Assembly: GCA_020833025.1 (NCBI GenBank)
Contig: JAJHRB010000003.1
Coordinates: 1 to 42,980 of the forward strand
Origin: Thermoproteaceae archaeon
Lineage (GTDB): Archaea; Thermoproteota; Thermoprotei; Thermoproteales; Thermoproteaceae
DNA length: 42,980 bases
Direction: 5' to 3'
Shown: in pieces, positions 8,638-17,436 of the stretch
How positions within the stretch are numbered: the first letter of the stretch is position 1
How the letters are laid out: each line of letters opens with the position of its first letter
Translations under genes and position numbers: made by a program
The notes under the pieces: model-generated
The model's input: the letters and a program-made list of their open reading frames with translations, nothing else
What the model was told of the DNA's origin: nothing
Databases searched by the model: none

Positions 8638-8961
8638 ATGCGGTCGTATATTACGTCCCTCGTGCTGCTGTGCGCCGGGGCGGCGCTCGTCGCCTTTGCC
8701 GTTGCCAACGCGCTGCTGCTCTACGCGTCTGAGGTCCCGAGGGCGTCTCTCAACATCACGTCGCCTCTCGGGCAGCTGAGAGTGCAGAACGCGCCGGACC
8801 CGTACTACCTGGGCGTCGGGATCCTGCGGGGGGTGCTGCTTCTCGCGATAGGCATCACGGGCGGGAAGCTGATAGACTCTGGCCTCGCCGAGCTGCGCGA
8901 GAGGAGGAGGGAGAGGGCCGTGAGCCACTACTACGAGCAGTACGCGTACTACCAGTACTGA
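8638..8961 (+). CDS. Small membrane protein with Tyr-rich C-terminus
   Basis: Two hydrophobic segments, tail SHYYEQYAYYQY; AT-rich promoter AAAAATTAATTTTAA upstream. Confidence 0.6.
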   Translation: MRSYITSLVLLCAGAALVAFAVANALLLYASEVPRASLNITSPLGQLRVQNAPDPYYLGVGILRGVLLLAIGITGGKLIDSGLAELRERRRERAVSHYYEQYAYYQY

Positions 8962-8994
8962 CGCGGGACGGGGGCCGTTGACAGGAGGCTCAGG

Positions 8995-9453
8995 CTACCC
9001 GCTCTTGGCCATGATATTATTATGCTGAGCCGGCCCTAAGAGTTTCTCGACGAGGCTCACGTACTCGCTGGCTCTCTCTATCAGCGGCCTGTGCTCGGGC
9101 TCCTCGCACTGCAGCCCGTAGAAACAGGCGCCGTGCAGCATGTCCCTCGCGTCTATAAAATATGCCGCCCACCTGCTGGCCTCCTCCTCGCCGAGACCGG
9201 CCCCCATGAGAACGCCCTTGACAAACTCGCGCCATGCCATCCCCTCCGGCTTGGCGGGAGTCCCGCGTGTTCTGAGCGCCAGGGCCGTCGTTGCGCTCCT
9301 AACGGCCGCCCACGCCTTCTCTGCCGCGTTTGGCAGGTCGCCGGCCTTTAACAGCTCGGCGGCCCTCCTCACGTAGCTTCTTGCCGCCTCTATGAGTTTC
9401 CTGCACTCAGAGTCCGCTCTCGCCTCGCGTTCCATGCGTGCTGCCTGTGGCAT
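8995..9453 (-). CDS. PaREP1-family protein
   Basis: CRKLIEAARSYVRRAAELLKAGDLPNAAEKAWAAVRSATTALALR... pattern of the PaREP1 family; GATATATG element about 25 nt before ATG 9453. Confidence 0.75.
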   Translation of the reverse strand: MPQAARMEREARADSECRKLIEAARSYVRRAAELLKAGDLPNAAEKAWAAVRSATTALALRTRGTPAKPEGMAWREFVKGVLMGAGLGEEEASRWAAYFIDARDMLHGACFYGLQCEEPEHRPLIERASEYVSLVEKLLGPAQHNNIMAKSG

Positions 9454-9776
9454 GTACCGGAGAGATGTACAGGCATATATCAGCTGCATCCCACCTGGCT
9501 CCTGAGACCGCGCGCGCCGCGAGCGCGAGACATCTGTCGTGCTTTACCAGGGCGCATGACGCCGCCTCGCCTCACAGCACGAGGTCGACCCTCCTCATAG
9601 CGCAGCCCGCGGCCCTCATAACTGCCGGCAGGCTGGCCAGGGACGTCGCGGCGTCTCCGAGTCTTGTCAGCTCAGCGAGTCTTGTTGCCGGCCCGCCCCC
9701 TCCTCAACCTCTCTCAAGCCCTCGGCCGGAAGGTATGAGTCCGTTCACGCCGCCGAGGTCTGCAACATCCGCCCTT

Positions 9777-10736
9777 CTACTTAGCGCGACGCGCATTTAT
9801 CTCGCCCAGCAGGCTTTTCGCCGCTAGCCACACCGCATCTCTGGAGCCCAGCCTCGGCCTGAACCCCAGCGCCTTCAGCCTGTCTATCCTCAGCGCTATT
9901 CTCTTGACGTCTCCCGGCCAGCCTACGCCGTGTAGGACCGGCTTGTACACCTTCCTGACGTTCGCCAGCCCCATGGCCTCTATTACCTGGTCCGCCACCT
10001 CGTCGATGGTTATCCAGTCCTCGGAGGCCACGTTGTAAACGGCGTAAGCGTCGTCGGTCTTCTTCCAAGCCAGTAGCGTTGCCTCCACCGCGTCGTCGAT
10101 GTGTATGAAGCTCCTGACCTGCCTGCCGTCGCCGAGAATCTCGAGCTCGCGCGGGTTTCTCGCCAGCTTGACGACAAAGTCGTAGACGACGCCGTGCCTG
10201 AGCCTCGGGCCGACGACGTTGGCGTACCTCAGCGCGACGGCCTTGAGGCCGTACAGCCTCGCGTACGCGTGTATCATGTGCTCGCAGGCGGCCTTGCTAG
10301 CGCCGTAGACGGAGACCGGTCTTAGCGGCGCGCTCTCGTCGACGGGTATCTCGTCCGGCTCGCCGTAGACGCTGCTCGAGGAGGCGAAGACGAGCTGTGT
10401 CACGCCGCTTTTCCTCATGGCCTCCAGTAGGTTGAACGTCGCAACGACGTTCTCGTTGAAGTGCATGTCAGGGCTGGTCGTGCTCACCCTCACCTCCGGG
10501 TTCGCCGCGAGGTGGAAGACAGCGTCCGCGCCGCGGACTGCCCTCCGGGCGTCTTGAGGGTTCTTGAGGTCGCCGACTATCACCTCGACGCCGCTGTGGC
10601 GCGCCAGGTTCTCCAGCCTGCCGCTGCTCAGGTTGTCTATCACTCTCACCTCGTAGCCCTCGGCCGCCAGCCTGTCGACGAGGTGGCTGCCCATGAAGCC
10701 CGCGCCGCCCGTCACGACGACAAGCCCGCCGCCCAT
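9777..10736 (-). CDS. NAD-dependent sugar epimerase/dehydratase (UDP-glucose 4-epimerase family)
   Basis: VVTGGAGFMGSHLVDRL Rossmann motif, SSSSVYG and YGASKAACEH (YxxxK); start likely MGGGLVVVTGG. Confidence 0.9.
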   Translation of the reverse strand: MGGGLVVVTGGAGFMGSHLVDRLAAEGYEVRVIDNLSSGRLENLARHSGVEVIVGDLKNPQDARRAVRGADAVFHLAANPEVRVSTTSPDMHFNENVVATFNLLEAMRKSGVTQLVFASSSSVYGEPDEIPVDESAPLRPVSVYGASKAACEHMIHAYARLYGLKAVALRYANVVGPRLRHGVVYDFVVKLARNPRELEILGDGRQVRSFIHIDDAVEATLLAWKKTDDAYAVYNVASEDWITIDEVADQVIEAMGLANVRKVYKPVLHGVGWPGDVKRIALRIDRLKALGFRPRLGSRDAVWLAAKSLLGEINARRAK

Positions 10737-10852
10737 CCCGCGGCCGCCCTCCCGGCTTAAATCAATTACTCTCAACCCCTCCGGGACTGGATTTCCCGCG
10801 GCCGGGCGGGCCTCCGGCCGCAAAGGCTTTTAGTCGCTGAGGCCCGGCCCGC

Positions 10853-11407
10853 GTGATACGCCACATAATGATGTCGACCAAGTACGTCAAGGCGCTGCTT
10901 GACGGGAGGAAGACAACGACCATAAGGCCCGGCGCGCTGCGGGTCGCCGGCAGGGTTTACATTCACAGCGGGGGCAGGATAGTTGCCGTCGCCGAGGTCG
11001 GGGATGTCGTTTACAAGCTGGTGTCCGAGCTAACGGACGGCGATGCCGTGGCCGACGGCTTCAGGGACAGGGGCGAGCTGATCTCGTTCCTAAAGAGGCA
11101 GTACCCGGGGCTGCGCGACGACGCGATAGTTACGATAATTCACTTCAGGAGCGTGCAGAGGGTCGACCTGCCAGAGGACGTGCACTACGGCGGGCTCTCG
11201 CCAGTCAAGGTTGCAAGGATGGCGCTGGCGAGACTGAGGCTTAGCAGACGCGAGCGCGAGATTTTAGAGGCAGTTGTCGAGACGGGGAGCGTGCGGAGAG
11301 CCGCCCTCAGGCTATTCGGCACGATTGACAAGCGGAGGGCTATACGGAGAGTGCTGAGGAGGGCCGCGAGGGCGCTCGGCAATGGAGGCACTGAGGGCAA
11401 GGCTTAG
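10853..11407 (+). CDS. ASCH-domain protein with C-terminal helical/HTH region
   Basis: STKYVKALLDGRKTTTIRPGALRVAGRVYIHSGGRIVAVAEVGDV resembles ASCH; LSRREREILEAVVETGSVRRAALRLFG resembles HTH. Confidence 0.65.
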   Translation: MIRHIMMSTKYVKALLDGRKTTTIRPGALRVAGRVYIHSGGRIVAVAEVGDVVYKLVSELTDGDAVADGFRDRGELISFLKRQYPGLRDDAIVTIIHFRSVQRVDLPEDVHYGGLSPVKVARMALARLRLSRREREILEAVVETGSVRRAALRLFGTIDKRRAIRRVLRRAARALGNGGTEGKA

Positions 11408-12446
11408 GGCGATTAAACTGCTCGGGGGGCTGCTCAGCGAGGGGGAAAGACAGGCAGCCGCGAGGGACCCGCACGCGAGGAGGCCGCCGAGACCGTGCGG
11501 CATGACCGTGCACACCGGCATTAACTGCCCGCTGGCGTGCGCCTACTGCTACATTTACGACATGGGCTTCTCCGGCGCCGTCAAGCCCTACCCGCTCACG
11601 CCGATCCAGCTGGCGTACGCGATTGCCGTAAACCCCTACGTCGCGATCGGCGCGTCGGGGACTCTTATTGCCGTCGGCTCGGTGACAGAGCCCTTCCTGC
11701 CGGAGACGAGAGAGCTGGCAGTGGGATACATGAGTGCAATTGCCGAGCACCTCGGGAATCCAATACAGGTATCGACAAAGATGCCGCCGCGCGAGCTGGC
11801 AGTCAACCAGAGAGTTGACGTTCTGGTGAGCATCACGGACGCCTCCGGCAGGCTGGAGCCTAGAGCGCCGAGACCCCTCGAGAGACTCGCCGCCGGCGCC
11901 GAGTTGATGAGGCGCGGCGCGAGCGTGACGCTGTTCGTGAGGCCGGTCGTGCCTGGAGTCACCGACAGAGAGATCTCTCGCCTTCTCTCTGTCGCGCGGG
12001 ATCTCGGGTACAGTCGCGTGGTGTTCGGCACGTTGCGAGTCACCGAGAGAATAGCGAGGAGACTTGCCGCGTTTGGAGTTGACGTCACGCCTTACGTCAA
12101 GGAGCTGCATCCCAGGCGCCAGGTGCCGGTAAAGTACAGCAAGGCGGGGCTCGTCAAGCTGGCCAGAGACTGCGGCTTTGAGGTGCTCCCGTCGTCGTGC
12201 GCGTCAAACGTCACGGCCCACGGGCAGGCGTGCGCGCTGTGCGACTGGGGCCCCTGCGGGGACGTGAGGAGGCTGCGCCTTGACGTAGAGAGCGACGTGA
12301 GGGAGTACCTCGAGTGGCGCGGGTACAAGTCCGTCGAGGTTTACGTGAGGGGCCTCCGCATTCACATAAGGGGCAGAGTGGCGCGCGAGGACAGGGTGTT
12401 CGTAGAGCAGGCTACGAGACTCCGCGTGCTAGAGTCGCCACGCTAG
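11382..12446 (+). CDS. Radical SAM protein (SPL-related) with extra C-terminal cysteines
   Basis: CPLACAYCYIYDMGF = CX3CX2C; additional CASNVTAHGQACALCDWGPC; overlaps the ASCH gene. Confidence 0.8.
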   Translation: MEALRARLRAIKLLGGLLSEGERQAAARDPHARRPPRPCGMTVHTGINCPLACAYCYIYDMGFSGAVKPYPLTPIQLAYAIAVNPYVAIGASGTLIAVGSVTEPFLPETRELAVGYMSAIAEHLGNPIQVSTKMPPRELAVNQRVDVLVSITDASGRLEPRAPRPLERLAAGAELMRRGASVTLFVRPVVPGVTDREISRLLSVARDLGYSRVVFGTLRVTERIARRLAAFGVDVTPYVKELHPRRQVPVKYSKAGLVKLARDCGFEVLPSSCASNVTAHGQACALCDWGPCGDVRRLRLDVESDVREYLEWRGYKSVEVYVRGLRIHIRGRVAREDRVFVEQATRLRVLESPR

Positions 12447-13577
12447 AGCCTTCTGCATGTTCGCCGGCCAGGTGATGTAGGAGAGTCTTGCCGGCGCTCT
12501 GGAGGCCAGCGCCGTGAGCGCGGCAGCGGCGAGCTCCGGGCTCACTCTCACGTACTGGTCGACTGCGTCGAGAATCTGGGGATAGCCTGTCATCGGCGAC
12601 GCGGTGTGCGCCAGGAATGCAACTATTGCGTCCGTGCCTAGGCCCCCCAGATCCAGAATCTCGGCGCGGACGGCAATGCCGTGACCCGGCGGCACGTAAT
12701 ACACAATCTCGATGTTGCCGAGGTGGCGCAAGTGGGGGTACTCACTAGACTCAAGCACGCGGGCGAAATTCTCGTTGAACTCGGCGAGCCTCTTGCAGAG
12801 CCTGTCCGCCCCGCGCGCGGCCCCTCCCTCGCGATTGCACGCCGGCCCCCTCTCGCACTCCGCGTAGTGTATTTCCGCCCACCGCGGCAAGACGTCCCGG
12901 AGCCTGCCGAGCGAGAAGTACTCGCCGGGCTTGAGCATGACGGAGGCCGCGACCTTGTCGTTCGCTGGCAGGCACCTCCCCGCGATCACTGACAGGTACC
13001 TCGACCTGACTCGCTTCGCGATGCCCACGATACTGGTCCTGCTGAGCTGCGCCGCGCGCAGCATCCTGTCCATCACGCGGTTCACCTCCTCGTACTTGCC
13101 GCCCCTCACTGCCAGGTTGTACGGGAGGGGGTGGAGCGCAATATCGCCGTCGACTATCAGCACGTCGAGCCTCTTAGAGCCCCTCAGCTTTGCGTCGAGG
13201 AGCCTGGTCGCCAGCCTCCTCTCGAGAATTGCCGAGAATCTCGACAAGTCGGCCTCCCTGCTGTCGCTGAAGTAAAGCGCGCCGGACACAAACTTGTCCT
13301 GCCCGCCGCCGGCGGTGCCAACGTAGCCGTACGCCACGACGGCAAAAACGCCGCCGACCAGCTCGAGCGGCGGCGAGGTGTACGACGAGTCTACAGCGTA
13401 AACGCCAAGCGCTCTAGGAGCGCCCGGAATGCGCGCGGCGCTCACGGCATTGCGCAGCGACGCTAGCTCGTCGAGCAGCGCCCCTAGCTGCGATATTCTC
13501 TCCGCGTGCCTCTCCACCTCGTACTGCAGGGAGACCATTAGGCCGGGCTCGATCCAGTAGTCAAGCGTTAGCCCCAC
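12429..13577 (-). CDS. nurA: NurA-domain 5'-3' nuclease
   Basis: LGVYAVDSSYTSPPLELVGGVFAVVAYGY, VLIVDGDIALHP, ASPMTGYPQILDAVDQYVRVS typical of NurA; TATA about 25 nt upstream of GTG 13577. Confidence 0.75.
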   Translation of the reverse strand: MGLTLDYWIEPGLMVSLQYEVERHAERISQLGALLDELASLRNAVSAARIPGAPRALGVYAVDSSYTSPPLELVGGVFAVVAYGYVGTAGGGQDKFVSGALYFSDSREADLSRFSAILERRLATRLLDAKLRGSKRLDVLIVDGDIALHPLPYNLAVRGGKYEEVNRVMDRMLRAAQLSRTSIVGIAKRVRSRYLSVIAGRCLPANDKVAASVMLKPGEYFSLGRLRDVLPRWAEIHYAECERGPACNREGGAARGADRLCKRLAEFNENFARVLESSEYPHLRHLGNIEIVYYVPPGHGIAVRAEILDLGGLGTDAIVAFLAHTASPMTGYPQILDAVDQYVRVSPELAAAALTALASRAPARLSYITWPANMQKALAWRL

Positions 13578-13675
13578 GGAGCGCTGCGGCTGCGTAATTT
13601 AAGCCCAGCCCCGCACTCCCGCGCCGGGGGCGTGTATCCTGCAGGTAATACCCGGGCGCAGGCCCCTGTGACGGC

Positions 13676-14302
13676 CTAGACCTGCATTCTCAGGAACTCG
13701 CCCACCTCGGCCAGCAGCCTCTCGAGAGCCCTCCTCAACATCTCGGCCCCCCGCTCCGCCGACACCTCGCTCTCCCTCAGGCAGCCCACGACGCCAGACC
13801 TGGAAATCCTGTCCACCCGCATGTACCGCATCAGCCTTGCATCCCCCTCGCACGTCTCTACGACCCTGCCGGCGAGCCTGCCGCCGACAGCTAGATAAAC
13901 GCTAGTCTCGTCGGATCCCGCGTGGTCGCGCGCCCCGATGTAGGCCCACAGATTCACGGGCATGACGCGAGGCCCCATCTCGTAATTGAGCTGTCTCGCG
14001 ACCATGCTCACGGCGTCCCACGCGCCTCCGTGCCCCACAATCACGACAACTCTCAAGCACTTGTCCGCCGCGGACCTCAGCACGTCCCTAATGTACGGCA
14101 CGAAGCTCTCGCAGCTCACGGAAATCGTCTGGGGGTACGAGGAGTGCTCGGCGCTGCACGTATAGTACACCGGCGGCAGGGGGACGCCCCCGAGTCTCTC
14201 CGCGACCTCCCTCGCGACGTGCTCGGCAATCTCGGCGTCAACAGTCGGCGGGAGGTGGGGTCCGTGCTGCTCGTAGGAGCCGACGGGGAGCGCGCAGAAC
14301 AC
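13676..14302 (-). CDS. arfB: Creatininase-family amidohydrolase, probable FAPy deformylase (ArfB-like)
   Basis: PVGSYEQHGPHLPPTVDAEIA and VGHGGAWDA creatininase-family motifs; adjacent to arfA/arfC. Confidence 0.7.
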   Translation of the reverse strand: MFCALPVGSYEQHGPHLPPTVDAEIAEHVAREVAERLGGVPLPPVYYTCSAEHSSYPQTISVSCESFVPYIRDVLRSAADKCLRVVVIVGHGGAWDAVSMVARQLNYEMGPRVMPVNLWAYIGARDHAGSDETSVYLAVGGRLAGRVVETCEGDARLMRYMRVDRISRSGVVGCLRESEVSAERGAEMLRRALERLLAEVGEFLRMQV

Positions 14303-14396
14303 GAGGCGGGGGCGGGCCCCAATTTATGCTCTCGCGCCTGCCGTGTAAACTAAAGTTGACACGCGCAACGCTTAAAATAAACCGGTGTTTACTTGC

Positions 14397-15068
14397 GTGC
14401 ACAAGATAGCGCTGCTGCGCCTCGCCGGCTATAGAGAGTGGACCGAGTCGCTGGGCCCCTGGCGCGAGCGCCTGATCCAGCTCACGCAGGCGCGCATTCA
14501 TGCAGCGCTGTGGAGCGCCTTCACGGCAATTGGAGCGCTCCCCCACCACTTCCGCTATGACTACTTGATCGCGCTTGCAAACAACGTACGCGATGCCGCG
14601 ATAAGGCGCGTCGCGCGCGCGGTCTCGATACACTCGCCAGTTGCCGTCGAGCTGTGCATCGGCAGGGGGGAGACGCCGCTGGGCGCGTACGCTAGCTGCG
14701 GCAGGGGCGGGGACCTGCGCGAGGAGGGAGAGGCGGTTGTCGCTCACGTGGACATAGCCGGCAGCACACGCGCGACCTCCAGCGACGGGCCGCTGAGCGT
14801 TTACCTCGAGGTGGTGGAGCTCATGGCGCGCCTCGGCGACGAGTGCAAGGAGGTGGGCTGCATGGTGTTCTACCTCGGCGGCGACAACATGATGGCATTC
14901 CTGCCGGACCCCGCGGCTGCTGGCGGGCTGCTCAGGCGCGCTGGGCTGCAGAGAGTGAGGGCGGGAGTCGGCGTGAGCGAGAGGCCCTACGACGCGTTCT
15001 CCAAGGCAACGCGCGCGCTGGACTACCTAAGGCGCGCGGGCAGGGAGGGAGTCAAGGTGGTGAAATGA
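14397..15068 (+). CDS. arfA: GTP cyclohydrolase III (ArfA)
   Basis: GYREWTESLGPWRERLIQLTQARIHAAL...FRYDYLIALANNV...HVDIAGSTRATS; TATA 23 nt upstream of GTG 14397. Confidence 0.85.
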   Translation: MHKIALLRLAGYREWTESLGPWRERLIQLTQARIHAALWSAFTAIGALPHHFRYDYLIALANNVRDAAIRRVARAVSIHSPVAVELCIGRGETPLGAYASCGRGGDLREEGEAVVAHVDIAGSTRATSSDGPLSVYLEVVELMARLGDECKEVGCMVFYLGGDNMMAFLPDPAAAGGLLRRAGLQRVRAGVGVSERPYDAFSKATRALDYLRRAGREGVKVVK

Positions 15069-15724
15069 GGCCGTACGTCTATCTCGTCTCAGCAATGACA
15101 GTTGACGGCAGGATTGCGAGCAAGACGGGATACTCGCGGCTCTCGTGCCCGCACGACTTGAGGAGGCTTCACGAAATGCGGGCGAGAGTCGACGCCGTGA
15201 TAATCGGCGCGAACACCGCCATTATCGACAACCCGAGGCTCACCGTGAGGCACGCACCGGGGAGGAATCCAGCGCGCGTGCTTATAGACGGCGCGCTGAG
15301 GGTCCCGACGGCGCTGCGGCTCTTCGACTCGTCAGCGCCTACAATTGTCTTCACCACAAGGCGCGCGCCCGAGGAGAGGGTGAGAGAGCTGAGAGGGCGG
15401 GGGGTCGAGGTCGTAATTGCCGGCGACGAGCTCGTGGACCCGCGCCATGTCCTCCGCGAGCTCTACGCGCGCGGCATGAGGAGCGTGATGGTAGAGGGGG
15501 GCGGGAGGACGAACTGGGAGTTCCTGAGCAGGTGTCTCGTCGACGAGATCGTGGTGACCGTAACGCCGTACGTGCTCGGCCGCGGGGTCTCCCTAGTCGA
15601 GGGCGACGGGTACCCGACCGTCGGCGACGCGCCTTTCTCGCTGGAGCTCCTGTCGGTAGTGCTGTGCGAGTGCGGCGGCGAGGCCGTGCTCACGTACAGA
15701 GTCAGATGCAGGGAGGGGGCGTGA
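15065..15724 (+). CDS. arfC: 2,5-diamino-6-ribosylamino-4(3H)-pyrimidinone 5'-phosphate reductase (RibD C-terminal family)
   Basis: MRPYVYLVSAMTVDGRIASKTG, VIIGANTAIIDNPRLTVR, VMVEGGGRTNWEFL; ATGA overlap with arfA. Confidence 0.9.
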   Translation: MRPYVYLVSAMTVDGRIASKTGYSRLSCPHDLRRLHEMRARVDAVIIGANTAIIDNPRLTVRHAPGRNPARVLIDGALRVPTALRLFDSSAPTIVFTTRRAPEERVRELRGRGVEVVIAGDELVDPRHVLRELYARGMRSVMVEGGGRTNWEFLSRCLVDEIVVTVTPYVLGRGVSLVEGDGYPTVGDAPFSLELLSVVLCECGGEAVLTYRVRCREGA

Positions 15725-16377
15725 GCGCGGTGCGCGAGGCGGTGAGGGCGCTGAGGGAGGGCAGGCTAGTAATGCTGTACGACGGCGACGAGAGGGAGGC
15801 GGAAGTGGACTTCGTCGTGAGGGCAGACGCGGTGACGCCGGGTCTCGTCCGCTGGCTGAGGAAGAACGCTGGAGGCCTTCTGTGCTTTGCCACGACGAGG
15901 GAGGTCGGCAGGGCGCTCGGTCTCGAGCTCCTCAGCGAGGTCTACAGCAGGAGAGGGTTCAAGACGAGGGCGCCGTACGGCGACGACCCGGCATTCATGG
16001 GATACGTGAACCACGCAGGGGTGAGGACGGGGGTCAGAGACGCCGACAAGGCGCTGACGATCAGAGAGCTCGCGAGAGTAGTGGGGCTGGCCTTGAGGGA
16101 CCCGGAGGCCGCGCGCCGCGAGTTTGCCGAGAACTTCTACATGCCGGGCCACGTACCGGTGCTCGGCGGGCGCGTCGGCGAGCGGTGGGGGCACACGGAG
16201 CTTTCGCTCACGCTGGCCGGGATGGCGGGGCTCCCGCCGGCGCTTGCGATTATAGAGGTGCTGGGGGACTACACCGAGGCAATGCCGCTTGCCGACGCGA
16301 GAGAGCTGGCGTCGAGCCTCGGCGTGCCGCTAGTCACGGCCTGGGAGATCCGGGCGCTGCCAGGCAGGCAGCTTTAA
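15721..16377 (+). CDS. ribB: 3,4-dihydroxy-2-butanone 4-phosphate synthase
   Basis: GRLVMLYDGDEREAEVDFVV, GHTELSLTLAGMAGLPPALAIIEVL; GTGA overlap with arfC. Confidence 0.9.
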   Translation: MSAVREAVRALREGRLVMLYDGDEREAEVDFVVRADAVTPGLVRWLRKNAGGLLCFATTREVGRALGLELLSEVYSRRGFKTRAPYGDDPAFMGYVNHAGVRTGVRDADKALTIRELARVVGLALRDPEAARREFAENFYMPGHVPVLGGRVGERWGHTELSLTLAGMAGLPPALAIIEVLGDYTEAMPLADARELASSLGVPLVTAWEIRALPGRQL

Positions 16378-16379
16378 TG
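16371..16379 (+). promoter_or_regulatory. TATA element overlapping the ribB stop codon, placed to drive the C/D sRNA
   Basis: GCTTTAATG centred about 24 nt before the box C at 16400. Confidence 0.45.
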
Positions 16380-16399
16380 CGGCGGGCGTCGTGGCGGTT

Positions 16400-16450
16400 G
16401 TGATGACATATCCCCTTGCCGACGCTAGATGACGCTCGCCCCTCAGCTGA
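16400..16450 (+). ncRNA. C/D box sRNA candidate (2'-O-methylation guide)
   Basis: C GTGATGA (16400-16406), 12-nt guide, D' CCGA (16419-16422), CGC, C' TAGATGA (16426-16432), 14-nt guide, D CTGA (16447-16450). Confidence 0.65.
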
Positions 16451-17152
16451 CGGCGCCTGCCCGCCACTCTACATCTTGACCGCGCGCCTTGCAGGCCCTC
16501 ATTTAGCGCCACACCGACGAGGATGCCCAGCGGTCAGCTGCCCGGAGGCGCACTGCCGAGCGGTGACGAGCCCAGGCCCGGCTAGCCCCTCGGCCCCGCC
16601 TCCACCCTCACTCTCTAGGGTCTCTGCTCAAGCAGCGCTTGGCCGTGCGACAGTCTCCTGCCCCCTGAGGCTGCGGAGCAGCCACGCCACAGCCTGCGGC
16701 TTCTGTTACTTAAAGCCGGCCAGTCCAGGCGTGCTCGCGCCTCTGAGCAGGCAGTGGCAGAGGCTCCCGAGATGGAGGCGCCTTCATATTGATGCCTGCT
16801 ACACTCCTCATGCTCTGCCGCGAGCCAGGCACTCCCGCTCGCATGGAGATTTTTGGTCGGGCAGTTTCGCGAGAATCCTGAGGGTCGCATTTTCAGGTAT
16901 CGCGCAACTGCAAGCCGCAGCGCTGGCCGCGCGGGGAGCGGCGTCATGTCGTAACGGAGCGCGCGCTTGCTGCTCCGGCTTGAAACGCCTTCCAGTGATC
17001 GGCAAGCGCGTCGGCAGTGCAGCCGCGCGGTCTCCGGGCAGCTTGTGGACTGCATTTGGGCCGACCGCCGGAACTTTCCGGCTCACTCTCGGACAAAGCG
17101 CGCCGTCCTTAGAGGCACTGCTTTACAGAGTTGAGGTTCGGCGGATAGTTGG

Positions 17153-17269
17153 CGCCCCGGCCGGGATTTTTAGGCGGGTTCTCCCCTGAACCCGGGTCAC
17201 GGGCTCGACAGGCCCGCCTCAGGGTGGGCCAGCCACCTCACCATCCTGGCCGGACTAGACTACCGGGGC
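17153..17269 (-). tRNA. tRNA-Asp (anticodon GTC at 17209-17207) with two apparent non-canonical introns (about 17241-17217 and 17186-17169)
   Basis: GCCCCGG/CCGGGGC acceptor, D arm GTCT..GGAT, CGGGC CTGTCGA GCCCG anticodon arm, CCGGG TTCA|AAT CCCGG T arm after intron removal, G73 and encoded CCA; TATA about 25 nt upstream. Confidence 0.85.
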
Positions 17270-17400
17270 CTGCGGCCTCACTCTTTAGAGTTTATAAGAA
17301 TTTTTCCCGCGACAGAGTTCTTGCAGGATTTCCCAACTGCTTAAGAGGTGCCGGGCTGGGGCTCGGCCAGCGCGCCGGCATTACGTACAGGAGCGTGAAT

Positions 17401-17413
17401 AATAAAATATATC
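17401..17413 (+). promoter_or_regulatory. AT-rich TATA element for GAPDH
   Basis: AATAAAATATATC upstream of ATG 17437. Confidence 0.5.
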
Positions 17414-17436
17414 ATGGAGGTGCGCCTTTAGCGCAC

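Noticed and set aside
15145-15720. N-terminal extension of the 410-aa ORF before ribB
   Set aside because: Out-of-frame reading of arfC; the real ribB begins at about GTG 15721.
16416-17189. 257-aa plus-strand ORF
   Set aside because: Overlaps the C/D sRNA and tRNA-Asp; Ser/Cys/Pro/Arg-rich with no motif.
17414-17436. Hairpin GTGCGcctttagCGCAC and mini-ORF MEVRL before GAPDH as an attenuator
   Set aside because: Only a 5-bp stem, and the TATA spacing suggests transcription may start inside it; not enough support.
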